Of a stretch of 64,000 bases of DNA, positions 18,531-27,003 are shown piece by piece. Positions within the stretch are counted from its first letter, which is position 1; each line of letters begins with the position of its first letter. Position numbers and translations under genes: made by a program. The stretch is from Chryseobacterium sp. BLS98. Its GTDB lineage: Bacteria > Bacteroidota > Bacteroidia > Flavobacteriales > Weeksellaceae. The DNA lies in contig NZ_LFNF01000002.1 of assembly GCF_001045445.1 (NCBI RefSeq), forward strand, positions 558,001 through 622,000, read 5' to 3'. The notes under the pieces are model-generated. The model saw nothing but the letters and a program-made list of their open reading frames with translations, did not search any database and was not told where the DNA came from.

Positions 18531-18546
18531 TGGCATAAAGATTGTA
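18531..18546 (+). promoter_or_regulatory. sigma-54-like promoter (tentative)
   Basis: TGGCATAAAGATTGTA fits the -24/-12 consensus TGGCAYRNNNNTTGCW at every fixed position except the C of the -12 GC, with exact spacing. The expected transcript start near 18557 is about 23 bp before the ATG at 18580. One mismatch in the most important dinucleotide keeps this uncertain. Confidence 0.3.
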
Positions 18547-18579
18547 AATTTCATTATAACGAGAAATACACACTTTATC

Positions 18580-18657
18580 ATGAAAAGAATTAAAAACAAG
18601 TTTTCTTATATAGTGAGATATATCAAGGAAGCAATTTTCGTAAAAGACGTGATCTAA
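18580..18657 (+). CDS. 25-residue basic peptide ORF (tentative)
   Basis: ATG 18580 to TAA 18655-18657 encodes MKRIKNKFSYIVRYIKEAIF then VKDVI. It is rich in Lys/Arg at the start and amphipathic, with hydrophobic residues spaced for one helix, as in small membrane-active or secreted peptides. It lies in a 450-bp gap, has a sigma-54-like site upstream at 18531, and precedes a double-glycine leader peptide gene on the same strand by 260 bp. I do not recognise the family, and an ORF this short could arise by chance. Confidence 0.3.
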   Translation: MKRIKNKFSYIVRYIKEAIFVKDVI

Positions 18658-18917
18658 AAATGAATGTTAACCCATAAACAAGAAGTTTATCCGAGCCTAA
18701 TATTACTTTATCTCTAATTTGACACATGAAAATACCTTCTATTACAATTTAGAAGCAGTTTTTCATATTTATACTTTTTCAAAATTGTTCGTAAAATAAG
18801 ACTTTAACCTCGGAATTAAATCCTATTGGAGTGAATTTAGTTAATTAAAGTTAAATTCTTGTGAAATAAAAAAAAGAGATTGATATTTACTTACCAAACA
18901 AATTAAAATCTTTTATT

Positions 18918-19085
18918 ATGAAACACATGAGAAAACTTAACAAGTCAGATTTAAAAGTTATCAAAGGAGGAATTGTTCCTATTGGATGCAACAGTTGGGA
19001 TCCCAAACTCAGATGTTGCAGATCATGGGATGCTGAGCATGCGGGTAGCCCAACCTGTGCAGATTCTCCTCCTTCATTTGCATAG
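18918..19085 (+). CDS. double-glycine leader peptide, bacteriocin/RiPP-like precursor
   Basis: 55 residues. Residues 1-18 (MKHMRKLNKSDLKVIKGG) are a typical Bacteroidota double-glycine leader: charged helix with L7, L12 and I15, then GG at 17-18 where a C39 peptidase would cut. The 37-residue core begins IVPIGCNSWDP and has four Cys (24, 33, 34, 47) and a repeated C-x-S-W-D motif (24-28 and 34-38). Two disulfides or thioether rings are possible. No modification enzyme, C39 transporter or immunity gene is nearby, so export would need genes elsewhere. A second ATG at 18927 could also be used. The next gene (menC) is convergent, its stop 9 bp away. Confidence 0.75.
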   Translation: MKHMRKLNKSDLKVIKGGIVPIGCNSWDPKLRCCRSWDAEHAGSPTCADSPPSFA

Positions 19086-19094
19086 CTATTAAAG

Positions 19095-20099
19095 CTATAT
19101 TTTGAACCATAACAACTCATTTCTGAGTTCCAGACTTGATTCAAAATTATTTACAAATAGAGATCCGGTGCCCAATCCTTGCGGCATCGGATTTTTCTTT
19201 GTGAATGTATATTGCGCAATAGCATTGAGCCCTACATTACTTTCGAGAGCGGAGGTGATCCACCAGCCGATATTCTGCTCTTCCGCAAGAAAAATCCACT
19301 CATCTGAACCTGAAAAACCTCCTACCAGAGCAGGCTTTAAAATAATATATTGTGGCCTGATGGTTTCTAAAAGTTCTTTCTTTTCAGCAGGATCAGTAAT
19401 CCCAATCAGTTCTTCATCCAAAGCAATCGGCGTAGGAGTTCCGGCACACAATGAGGCCATATCATTCCAGTTCCCAGCTTTTATCGGCTGCTCAATAGAA
19501 TGAATATGAAGATCTGCAAGCTGCTTCAAAACAATCTCTGCCTCTTCCCTGCTGAATCCGCCATTGGCATCTACCCGAAGTTCCAGCTCATCTTTTGAAA
19601 ATTTTGTTCTTAATTCCTGAAGGATTTTGTGCTCAGATTTCCAGTCAACTCCAATTTTCAACTTAATACAGTGAAATCCCAATTGAAGCTTTTCCCTGAT
19701 CTGTTCTTCCATATAATGAATATCTCCCATCCAAATCAGTCCGTTGATCATAATAGATGCTTTTCCTTCAGTAAATTCACTTGGAAAATACAGATGATCC
19801 CCATGCTTCAGATTTAAAACTGCCTGTTCATATCCAAACCATATTGAAGGAAATTCTATCAGTTGTTCTTTCAGATAGTGATCATCCTGATCGATATTAT
19901 CACACAACCACTGCAGCTTTTCTTCATAATCCGGCCTGTCATCAAAACTTAGTCCTCTGAAAACAGCACATTCACCTGTACCTTTCTTTCCGCTTTCCTC
20001 AACTTCGAAAATAAAGGTTTCTTTTTCATGCAAAACGCCACGAGATGTTCCGCTCGGGCGTTTGAATTCTAATAAATATCTGAAATATTTTGCTGTCAT
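19095..20099 (-). CDS. menC: o-succinylbenzoate synthase
   Basis: 334 residues, enolase superfamily, muconate-lactonising subgroup. The catalytic lysines are in CIKLKIGV (Lys146, Lys148) and ILKPALVGG (Lys255). The Mg ligands are Asp177 (RVDANGG), Glu203 (SIEQPIK) and Asp228 (ALDEELIG). The enzyme dehydrates SHCHC to o-succinylbenzoate in menaquinone synthesis, in the cytosol. The start ATG overlaps the stop of fbp by one base (TAATG), so translation is probably coupled. No other men gene is in the window. Confidence 0.9.
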   Translation of the reverse strand: MTAKYFRYLLEFKRPSGTSRGVLHEKETFIFEVEESGKKGTGECAVFRGLSFDDRPDYEEKLQWLCDNIDQDDHYLKEQLIEFPSIWFGYEQAVLNLKHGDHLYFPSEFTEGKASIMINGLIWMGDIHYMEEQIREKLQLGFHCIKLKIGVDWKSEHKILQELRTKFSKDELELRVDANGGFSREEAEIVLKQLADLHIHSIEQPIKAGNWNDMASLCAGTPTPIALDEELIGITDPAEKKELLETIRPQYIILKPALVGGFSGSDEWIFLAEEQNIGWWITSALESNVGLNAIAQYTFTKKNPMPQGLGTGSLFVNNFESSLELRNELLWFKI

Positions 20100-21115
20100 T
20101 ATTTTACACTGTCGATCCTCATAAATTCCTCTGCTTTCTCTACCATCTGAATACTTCCGCAGAAAAACGGGATTCTCTGGTGAAGTTCAGTCGGTTCTAC
20201 TTCAAGGATTCTTCTGAACCCGTCCGTAGCCTTCCCTCCAGCCTGTTCTGCAAGGAATGCCATAGGATTACATTCGTAAAGCAGCCTTAGTTTTCCGTTC
20301 GGAGCCTGGGAATAAGACGGATAAATATAAATCCCTCCTTTCAGCATATTCCTGTGGAAGTCTGCTACTAAAGAACCGATATATCTTGAAGTATAAGGAC
20401 GGTCTCCTTCTTCCATCTGGCAATATTTAAGATAATTTTTTACCCCTTGAGGGAACTTAATATAATTTCCTTCGTTAATGGAATAAATTTTTCCATTCGT
20501 AGGAAATGTCATGTTTGGATGAGAAAGATAATAGGTTCCCAAAGAAGGGTCCAGAGTAAAACCGTTCACCCCGTTTCCTGTAGTATAAACAATCATGGTG
20601 GAAGAACCGTAAATTACATATCCTGCAGCAATCTGGTTAATCCCTTTTTGAAGAAAATCTTCTAACTGAACCGGAGTTCCCGGCTCTGTTACTCTTCTGT
20701 AAATAGAAAAAATGGTTCCTACGGAAACATTCACATCAATATTGGAAGATCCGTCAAGAGGATCAATCAGAACAACATATTTACTCAGGTGACCGTTTTC
20801 GCCACATTTAATGTCAATAAAATCATCATTTTCCTCAGAAGCAATCCCGCAAACAACCTCTCTCTGAGACAAAGCCGTAATAAAAATTTCATTAGCAATC
20901 ACATCAAGCTTCTGCTGTTCTTCTCCCTGAATATTCTGATTTCCTGCTGCTCCCGTTATATCTACAATCCCTGCTTTATTTACTTCTCTGTTTACTACCT
21001 TTGAAGCCAATCTTATTGCACTTAGCAGACGGGAAAATTCACCCGTAGAATACTGAAAGTCGTCCTGTTTATCAATAAGAAATTCTCCTAAAGTCTGTAA
21101 TGGTTGATTTGACAT
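20099..21115 (-). CDS. fbp: fructose-1,6-bisphosphatase, class 1
   Basis: 338 residues, usual class I length. Metal and phosphate motifs: [10 protein letters not shown] (near 99-108), [20 protein letters not shown] (near 118-137) and [22 protein letters not shown] (near 257 on). It converts fructose 1,6-bisphosphate to fructose 6-phosphate in gluconeogenesis. It is first in a two-gene unit with menC, an unusual partner. The ATG at 21115 is clear; 325 bp without genes lie upstream. Confidence 0.95.
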   Translation of the reverse strand: MSNQPLQTLGEFLIDKQDDFQYSTGEFSRLLSAIRLASKVVNREVNKAGIVDITGAAGNQNIQGEEQQKLDVIANEIFITALSQREVVCGIASEENDDFIDIKCGENGHLSKYVVLIDPLDGSSNIDVNVSVGTIFSIYRRVTEPGTPVQLEDFLQKGINQIAAGYVIYGSSTMIVYTTGNGVNGFTLDPSLGTYYLSHPNMTFPTNGKIYSINEGNYIKFPQGVKNYLKYCQMEEGDRPYTSRYIGSLVADFHRNMLKGGIYIYPSYSQAPNGKLRLLYECNPMAFLAEQAGGKATDGFRRILEVEPTELHQRIPFFCGSIQMVEKAEEFMRIDSVK

Positions 21116-21440
21116 ATTTTTCTTTTTACGTTTTCCCCAAATTTCGGAAAATTTATCGGAGAAAGAAAGCTTTTGTTAGAAAAGACCTTAAACACTGTAT
21201 TTCAGATCAATACACAATCAACACAGAGGTATCCTTAAAATTATCATGGTATCATTAATCCCCATTTGATGATAATAAATCAATGAAATTCTGATAATAT
21301 TCATCAAGTCTCAATTTTAATAAAATCTTAATTCCCTCCAACGGAGAGACACTTTCATATCTCGTTGTAAATTTATAATTTTGACGTCCGTAAAAAACTC
21401 ATGTAATTTTTAATCTAACAATTTTATTTTAAACAAATTA
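21116..21440. other. 325-bp divergent intergenic region
   Basis: This lies between fbp (minus) and aspartate kinase (plus) and must hold both promoters. TAATTTTG at 21376-21383 is a -7 element candidate for the kinase gene; no clear -33 TTG goes with it. No ORF, repeat or strong hairpin was seen. Confidence 0.6.
21376..21383 (+). promoter_or_regulatory. -7 element upstream of aspartate kinase
   Basis: TAATTTTG matches TAnnTTTG, 57 bp before the ATG at 21441; it would give an untranslated leader of about 50 bases. The -33 half is weak. Confidence 0.38.
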
Positions 21441-22679
21441 ATGAAAATTTTCAAGTTTGGTGGCGCATCTGTGAAAGATGCCGAAAGTGTAAAAAATGTG
21501 TCCATGGTTTTACAAAGCCAGGGGTTTGCCAAATGTCTGCTGGTGATATCAGCGATGGGCAAAACGACCAATGAGTTGGAAAAAGTTGTAGAACTTTATT
21601 TCAAGAAAGATAACTATCAAACTGAGATTGAAAAGATAAAACGAAAACACATCGAGATTGCGGAAGGTCTGTTTCCTGAAAACCATGCAGTTTTTGCTGA
21701 GATCAATCTATTTTTTGATGATATCGATTCTTTCTTAAGAAGAAACAAATCCCCTAACTACAGTTTCGTGTATGATCAGGTGGTGAGCTGCGGGGAAATG
21801 ATCTCTACTAAAATCTTAAGCGAATACCTGAACGAAATCCAGTTTACCAATCAATGGTTGGATGCCAGGGACTTTATCAAAACCGACAGTTCTTACAGGG
21901 AAGGTATGGTAGACTGGGCAAAAACAGAGGAATTTATTTCTACTCTGAATAAGGATATCTGTTACGTAACACAGGGTTTCATCGGTTCTGATGATAATAA
22001 TTTTACGGTAACCTTAGGAAGAGAAGGCTCTGACTATTCTGCCGCTATTTTTGCGTATTGCCTGAATGCCGAAGCCATGACCATCTGGAAGGATGTTCCG
22101 GGCGTAATGACGGGAGACCCGAGAAAATTCAGTGATGTTTCCCTTCTTTCCAATATTTCTTATGAAGAGGCTATTGAAATGGCTTATTACGGGGCAAGTG
22201 TTATTCACCCGAAAACTTTGCAGCCTTTACAGCAGAAAAACATTCCTTTTTATGTAAAATCTTTCGTAGATCCTACCAAGCCAGGAACGAAGGTAGGAGG
22301 ATCAGACAAAAATCAGCATGAAGAGTCTTATATATTAAAGGAGAATCAGGTTCTTTTAAAAATATCGACCCGAGACTTTTCTTTCATTGCAGAAGATCAT
22401 ATGAGTCTTATTTTCGGATATCTTTCCAAATACAAGATCAAGGTGTCTCTTATGCAGAATTCTGCTATTTCTCTGGCTTTATGCCTGGAAGATAAATTCG
22501 GCAATGTGGATGAGTTTAATGATGAACTTCAAAAAATATTTAAAACTGAAGCGGTTAAAAATGTATCTTTATTTACAGTAAGAAATGCAAATATGGATCA
22601 TATTGACAAGTTTTACCAGGAAAAAAATGTATTATTGGAGCAGATTTCCAAAAATACGGTTCAAATGGTAACACAATAA
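21441..22679 (+). CDS. aspartate kinase
   Basis: 412 residues. The amino acid kinase domain begins with MKIFKFGGASVKDAESVKNV (1-20) and includes FTVTLGREGSDYSAAIFAYC (near 188-207) and KDVPGVMTGDPR (near 216-227), the usual ATP and aspartate contacts. A short ACT-type regulatory part follows from about 300 (ILKENQVLLKISTRDFSF). It makes aspartyl phosphate, first step towards Lys, Thr, Met and diaminopimelate. It is monofunctional, without a homoserine dehydrogenase domain. The acyltransferase gene starts 22 bp downstream, so the two are probably cotranscribed. Confidence 0.92.
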   Translation: MKIFKFGGASVKDAESVKNVSMVLQSQGFAKCLLVISAMGKTTNELEKVVELYFKKDNYQTEIEKIKRKHIEIAEGLFPENHAVFAEINLFFDDIDSFLRRNKSPNYSFVYDQVVSCGEMISTKILSEYLNEIQFTNQWLDARDFIKTDSSYREGMVDWAKTEEFISTLNKDICYVTQGFIGSDDNNFTVTLGREGSDYSAAIFAYCLNAEAMTIWKDVPGVMTGDPRKFSDVSLLSNISYEEAIEMAYYGASVIHPKTLQPLQQKNIPFYVKSFVDPTKPGTKVGGSDKNQHEESYILKENQVLLKISTRDFSFIAEDHMSLIFGYLSKYKIKVSLMQNSAISLALCLEDKFGNVDEFNDELQKIFKTEAVKNVSLFTVRNANMDHIDKFYQEKNVLLEQISKNTVQMVTQ

Positions 22680-22701
22680 TTTTAACTGCGACTAAACACA
22701 T

Positions 22702-24543
22702 ATGAGTTTAATTTCGAAAAACGATCTTATCACAGCTTCCGGCTTAAGCAAAATCGGGTTCCTCAAGAACCCGGTTGCCTCTGCCGTGATGAGCATTGCC
22801 AAAATAAATGAAGTAAATAAATTATACGACAAATTAAAAGATAAGGAAGGCAAAGATTTTTTCGACTCATTTGTAAGAGAAAGAAACCTAAGCTATATCG
22901 CTTTTGAAGAGGACCTTGCGAAAATTCCAAAAACAGGACCGTTTATTCTGGTTTCGAACCATCCGCTAGGTGCTATTGACGGAATCTTGATGTGTAAAAT
23001 TCTTTCAGAAGTACGTCCGGATTTTAAGGTAATGGGAAATTTCCTTCTGGAAAAGATCAAACCGATGGAGCCGTATGTAATCTCTGTCAATCCTTTTGAA
23101 AACAGAAAGGAAGCATACAGCAGTACTTCAGGAATGCGGGAAACCCTGAAACACCTTCAGAATGGAGGCTGTGTAGGCATTTTCCCGGCAGGAGAAGTAT
23201 CCAACAAAAATAACCCTTACGGGGAAATACTCGACAAAGACTGGGAAAAACCAGCCCTTAAGCTGATCAGAATGGCTAAAGTTCCGGTAGTTCCTTTATA
23301 TTTTCATGCTAAAAACAGCCGCCTTTTTTACCAGGTGGCCAAGCTTCATCCAAGTTTACAGACTTTGATGCTTCCCGCTGAAATGATGAATGACAGGGAA
23401 AAACCCATCAGAATCAGGATAGGAAAACCCATCACGGTAAAAGCAATGGATGAAATGGAAACCATTGAAGAGCTGGGTGAGTTCCTGAAGCGTAAGGTCT
23501 ACATGATGAAATCTTATTATGAAAAGAGAAAATCATTGGCCCAGAGCATCAATCTTAAAAATTTAACGGTAAAATTCCCTCTTTTAAAAGAAGAGAATAT
23601 TGTACAGAATATCATTGACGAAACGCCTAAAGAAGATATTCTCAAGGATATCAACAGGCTGAAAGGCACAGACAAAATGCTGTTCAGTAACGGAAACTAC
23701 GAGATCTACTTCACAACTTATGAGGAAATTCCTTCTATCATGAGAGAAATAGGACGTCAGAGAGAGCTTACTTTCCGTGCTGTAGGTGAAGGAAGTAATC
23801 TTCCGTTCGATCTTGATGAATATGATAAGCATTACCACCACCTTTTCCTTTGGGACAGCAGTGCAGAGAAGCTTGCCGGAGCCTACAGAATGGCTTTAGG
23901 TAAAGAGGTTATGAAGAAATACGGCATCAAAGGATTCTATACAAGCTCATTATTTGAATTTGAGCAGGATATCCACCCATTCTTCAAGAAAGTAATTGAA
24001 ATGGGCCGTGCTTACATCTGTGAGGAGTATCAGCAAAAACCACTTCCCCTTTTCCTTTTATGGAGAGGAATTGTTCATGTTTGCCTGAGAAATTCCGACC
24101 ATAAGTTTTTGATGGGTGGTGTAAGTATTTCCAATAAATTCTCTGAGTTTTCCAAATCTCTGATGATTGAATTCATGCGTTCGAATTATTTTGATTCAGC
24201 AGTGGCACAATATATTACGCCAAGAAATGAGTATAAAGTAAAACTGCGTGACAGGGATAAGAATATCTTCTTTGAGGAAATGGAATCTGATCTGAATAAG
24301 CTTGACAAAATCATTGATGATCTTGAACCTGAATTAAGGCTCCCTGTGCTGATCAAAAAATACATCAAACAAAACGCTAAAGTTATTGCTTTTAATGTTG
24401 ACCCGAATTTTAATGATGCCATCGACGGATTGATGTATATCCGCATCAGTGATCTTCCGGAAAGTACGATAAAGCCTGTACTGGAGGAGATGAGCGACCA
24501 CATCAGAAAAGAACAGGAAAATAATTCAGCTGAAAATCAGTAG
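22702..24543 (+). CDS. fused acyltransferase, OlsF-like (ornithine lipid synthesis)
   Basis: 613 residues with two domains. N-terminal part (about 60-290) is a PlsC/LPLAT acyltransferase: VSNHPLGAID holds the H-x5-D variant of the H-x4-D motif (His87, Asp93) and FPAGEVS (161-167) binds glycerol- or lipid-phosphate groups. The C-terminal part (about 320-560) is a GNAT-like domain of the OlsB/hemolysin type (ELTFRAVGEGSNLPFD, LAGAYRMALGKEV, IEMGRAYICEEYQ). This order matches OlsF, known from Serratia and Flavobacterium johnsoniae, which makes ornithine lipids by N-acylation then O-acylation. The enzyme would act at the inner membrane. The exact head group is inferred. Confidence 0.78.
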   Translation: MSLISKNDLITASGLSKIGFLKNPVASAVMSIAKINEVNKLYDKLKDKEGKDFFDSFVRERNLSYIAFEEDLAKIPKTGPFILVSNHPLGAIDGILMCKILSEVRPDFKVMGNFLLEKIKPMEPYVISVNPFENRKEAYSSTSGMRETLKHLQNGGCVGIFPAGEVSNKNNPYGEILDKDWEKPALKLIRMAKVPVVPLYFHAKNSRLFYQVAKLHPSLQTLMLPAEMMNDREKPIRIRIGKPITVKAMDEMETIEELGEFLKRKVYMMKSYYEKRKSLAQSINLKNLTVKFPLLKEENIVQNIIDETPKEDILKDINRLKGTDKMLFSNGNYEIYFTTYEEIPSIMREIGRQRELTFRAVGEGSNLPFDLDEYDKHYHHLFLWDSSAEKLAGAYRMALGKEVMKKYGIKGFYTSSLFEFEQDIHPFFKKVIEMGRAYICEEYQQKPLPLFLLWRGIVHVCLRNSDHKFLMGGVSISNKFSEFSKSLMIEFMRSNYFDSAVAQYITPRNEYKVKLRDRDKNIFFEEMESDLNKLDKIIDDLEPELRLPVLIKKYIKQNAKVIAFNVDPNFNDAIDGLMYIRISDLPESTIKPVLEEMSDHIRKEQENNSAENQ

Positions 24544-24578
24544 GTTTTATTTTTATTTTAAAAAAGTATGATTAATAC

Positions 24579-24609
24579 TTGCTTCATATAAGAAAACTTA
24601 CTACTTTTG
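24579..24609 (+). promoter_or_regulatory. promoter of tRNA-Phe, copy 1
   Basis: TTG (24579-24581), 20 bp, then TACTTTTG (24602-24609): a perfect match to the Bacteroidota housekeeping promoter TTG-N20-TAnnTTTG, 42 bp upstream of the tRNA. Confidence 0.85.
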
Positions 24610-24651
24610 CATCACTTTAAAACAACGAAGTAAGACAAACAAAAATATAAT

Positions 24652-24724
24652 GGTTTCTTAGCTCAGTTGGTAGAGCAATGGATTGAAAATCCATGTGTCC
24701 CTGGTTCGATTCCTGGAGAAACCA
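24652..24724 (+). tRNA. tRNA-Phe (GAA), copy 1
   Basis: 73 bases. The acceptor arms GGTTTCT and AGAAACC pair, with discriminator A. The D arm is GCTCAGTTGGTAGAGC. The anticodon arm ATGGA-TTGAAAA-TCCAT shows anticodon GAA, and the T arm contains GGTTCGATTCC. The CCA end is not encoded. Identical to the gene at 26928-27000. Confidence 0.97.
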
Positions 24725-24728
24725 CTTG

Positions 24729-24758
24729 AAAACCTCTAATGTATTTAGAGGTTTTTTT
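24729..24758 (+). terminator. terminator of tRNA-Phe, copy 1
   Basis: AAACCTCTAA pairs with TTAGAGGTTT, followed by a T run. The same hairpin with one changed loop base follows the second tRNA-Phe. Confidence 0.88.
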
Positions 24759-24761
24759 GTT

Positions 24762-25331
24762 TTATAAATTCTTCAATATTTTCTCTGAATCCCAAACGGA
24801 AGCAAATTCTTCATTCAGATTAGCCAGAGCAGTTAAATGAATCAGTTCGGCATCATATTTCTCTCCATTAATCCCAATCCTGTCAAAAGCTGCTGTGGCA
24901 TCAGAAATCACATAGGTTTCATATCCAAAATTCCCGGCCATTCTTGTCGTTGTCGAAACACAGTGGTTCGTGGTTATTCCAGCAATCACTAAAGTGTTTA
25001 TATTCTGGTGGTCGAGCTTTTTTTTTAAGTCTGTTCCGATAAAAGCACTGTTTACTTTTTTCGTAATAACAGGTTCATCATTCTGAGGCAGAACATAGTC
25101 ATTAAACTGAAAGCCCGGATCAGTTTCATACAGCTTAGACTCAGGATTAACGGAACTGTGCCTGATATGAAAAACCGGAAGACCCAGTTCTCGCCACTTT
25201 TCCAATAATTTTCCACTGATTTTTTCAGCATCTCTGTTATTCCTGTTTCCACCCCAGTATTCTTCGTCCAGAAATCCTTTTTGTATATCAATCAGCAATA
25301 GAGCTGGTTTTTTATCTCTTAATTTTGTCAT
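24762..25331 (-). CDS. isochorismatase-like cysteine hydrolase
   Basis: 189 residues with the triad of the isochorismatase-like superfamily: Asp15 (LLLIDIQKGF), Lys91 or Lys92 (VITKKVNSAF) and Cys124 (GITTNHCVSTTTRMAG), the last in the usual T-x-x-C-V-x-x-T context. Members hydrolyse isochorismate, nicotinamide or other amides; the substrate here cannot be told. It starts 9 bp after the alpha/beta hydrolase stop on the same strand, so the two form an operon. It lies between the two identical tRNA-Phe genes, its stop 3 bp from the first tRNA terminator. Confidence 0.87.
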   Translation of the reverse strand: MTKLRDKKPALLLIDIQKGFLDEEYWGGNRNNRDAEKISGKLLEKWRELGLPVFHIRHSSVNPESKLYETDPGFQFNDYVLPQNDEPVITKKVNSAFIGTDLKKKLDHQNINTLVIAGITTNHCVSTTTRMAGNFGYETYVISDATAAFDRIGINGEKYDAELIHLTALANLNEEFASVWDSEKILKNL

Positions 25332-25340
25332 TATATATTC

Positions 25341-26318
25341 TTAATAATTAAACATACGGCTGTAAAGAAACTCCTTATATCTGTCATTTAAAGGAGAATC
25401 AAACAGATCAAATACATGCACTGCACCAGGTATCACCCACAACTCGGTTTTAATACCTGCCTGATATAAAAAACTGGAATATTCTATATTTTCATCCCTT
25501 AATGGATCCAGTTCACAGGCTACTATTGTTGTTCCGGGAAGATTACTGAAATCATCGTAATAAGTCAGATCTGCATATCGAATGCTCTTATCTTTATCAT
25601 CATTTCCCAAAAAATGAAGCCAGGCGGTCTCTGCATATTTCTTATTCCATAAAGGGGCATCTGTGAATTCATTCATGGAAGGCGTATCCATCCTGTTATG
25701 AATTACAGGATACAGTAAAAACTGGTGTTCGATATTCTTAAGTCCATTATCATTCGCCATTTGGGTAACTGCTGCCGCCAGATGTCCGCCTGCACTGGCT
25801 CCGAAAACAGTGATATTTTCTGGATCAATTCCCAGTTCGTCTTCTCCGTTCCTGATGACCCATTGCAGCGAATCAAACCCGTCCAGTATTGGAATGGGAA
25901 ATCTATATTGCGGAGAAAGCCTGTAATCAACCGAAATGATTGTTGCACTTAGGTTTTCTGCTATTTCAAACATCTGGGGATCTACCTGTTCCGGAAGTCC
26001 AAAGACATATCCTCCTCCATGAAAGTAGAGGATCGTTCTGGTTTTATCAAATTTTTTGGGCTGATAAATATGGAGTCTTATCTGATGATGATCAAAAGTG
26101 CTTTCTATGAAAATATCTTTCACGTTAATATTATCCGGCACCCTGAAAGGATTTTCCTTTGCAAACTGTATCTTTTCTTTCTGAATAATCTCAGGGTTAC
26201 TGAGAAACTCGGCTTCATTTATTTCCAGCGAAAATGGAAAACGGTCTATGCTTTCCTTCAAACCTTTATCAATTCTGTTTAAGTCCATTGTTTGTGTAAT
26301 TTTTTGGATGATAGCCAT
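25341..26318 (-). CDS. alpha/beta hydrolase, hormone-sensitive lipase type
   Basis: 325 residues. Oxyanion motif HGGGYVFG (100-107) and nucleophile elbow FGASAGGH (Ser175) are typical of the HSL/carboxylesterase group. The other triad members are probably the Asp of CELDPLRDEN and the His of PGAVHVFD. There is no signal peptide, so it is cytosolic. ATG 26318 is used, but MDLNRIDKGL ten codons later is an equally good start. First gene of a two-gene unit with the cysteine hydrolase, divergent from an HxlR regulator that probably controls both. Confidence 0.87.
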   Translation of the reverse strand: MAIIQKITQTMDLNRIDKGLKESIDRFPFSLEINEAEFLSNPEIIQKEKIQFAKENPFRVPDNINVKDIFIESTFDHHQIRLHIYQPKKFDKTRTILYFHGGGYVFGLPEQVDPQMFEIAENLSATIISVDYRLSPQYRFPIPILDGFDSLQWVIRNGEDELGIDPENITVFGASAGGHLAAAVTQMANDNGLKNIEHQFLLYPVIHNRMDTPSMNEFTDAPLWNKKYAETAWLHFLGNDDKDKSIRYADLTYYDDFSNLPGTTIVACELDPLRDENIEYSSFLYQAGIKTELWVIPGAVHVFDLFDSPLNDRYKEFLYSRMFNY

Positions 26319-26416
26319 AAGTTTTCACCCATTATTTTTTATTTTGTAAATTTATATGATGAATATCGGGCCTCCAAAAACTCAATGAATTGTGTGGAAC
26401 GAACAAAAATGTAAGT

Positions 26417-26779
26417 ATGGGTATTAAAGAGTCATCAACCAACCATGAAAACAAGAAGGGTCTGGAACAGAGCTGCTCAGAAATATATGCGGTAAACCTC
26501 ATCAGCGGAAGGTGGATACTGTCTATTTGTTATTGTTTGAAAAGAGGAAAACTGAGATTCTCGGAGCTGAAAGACAGTATTCCCAACATCAGTGAAAGAA
26601 TGCTTACCATGCAGCTCAAGAAAATGGAAGAAGAAAAACTTATTCTCAAAAAAGTATACGCTGAAGTTCCTCCCAGAACTGAATATGAATTAACGGAAAT
26701 AGGAAAAGAGCTGATTCCTGTTCTGGATCATTTGGAAGTATGGGGGAAAAATCATAAAAAAATAAAAAATACTCTATAA
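26417..26779 (+). CDS. HxlR family transcriptional regulator
   Basis: 120 residues from ATG 26417 (MGIKESSTNHENK); a longer frame from TTG 26390 is less likely. The winged helix shows the HxlR pattern: QSCSEIYAVNLISGRWILSI (with Cys20 ahead of helix 1), LRFSELKDSIPNISERMLTM and the wing YAEVPPRTEYELTEIGKEL. Many HxlR proteins sense electrophiles or oxidants through a Cys near the N-terminus, and Cys20 is in that place. Divergent from the two hydrolase genes, it probably controls them and itself. Confidence 0.88.
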   Translation: MGIKESSTNHENKKGLEQSCSEIYAVNLISGRWILSICYCLKRGKLRFSELKDSIPNISERMLTMQLKKMEEEKLILKKVYAEVPPRTEYELTEIGKELIPVLDHLEVWGKNHKKIKNTL

Positions 26780-26870
26780 TAGTTAGCGCTGACATTCAAC
26801 AAGATATTCTTTATTTTAAATTCTAAAAACAGGTCACTCCGGAAGACTTTTCACATTTATCAAAAAAAAC

Positions 26871-26901
26871 TTGCACGATATTGCAAAAAGCTCTATTTTT
26901 G
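26871..26901 (+). promoter_or_regulatory. promoter of tRNA-Phe, copy 2
   Basis: TTG (26871-26873), 20 bp, then TATTTTTG (26894-26901), again a perfect TTG-N20-TAnnTTTG match. The sequence around it differs from that of copy 1, so the tRNA duplication does not include the promoter. Confidence 0.85.
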
Positions 26902-26927
26902 CACCCACGTTAAACAACGGAACAATT

Positions 26928-27000
26928 GGTTTCTTAGCTCAGTTGGTAGAGCAATGGATTGAAAATCCATGTGTCCCTGGTTCGATTCCTGGAGAAACCA
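26928..27000 (+). tRNA. tRNA-Phe (GAA), copy 2
   Basis: 73 bases, identical to 24652-24724, anticodon GAA, CCA not encoded. Confidence 0.97.
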
Positions 27001-27003
27001 CTT

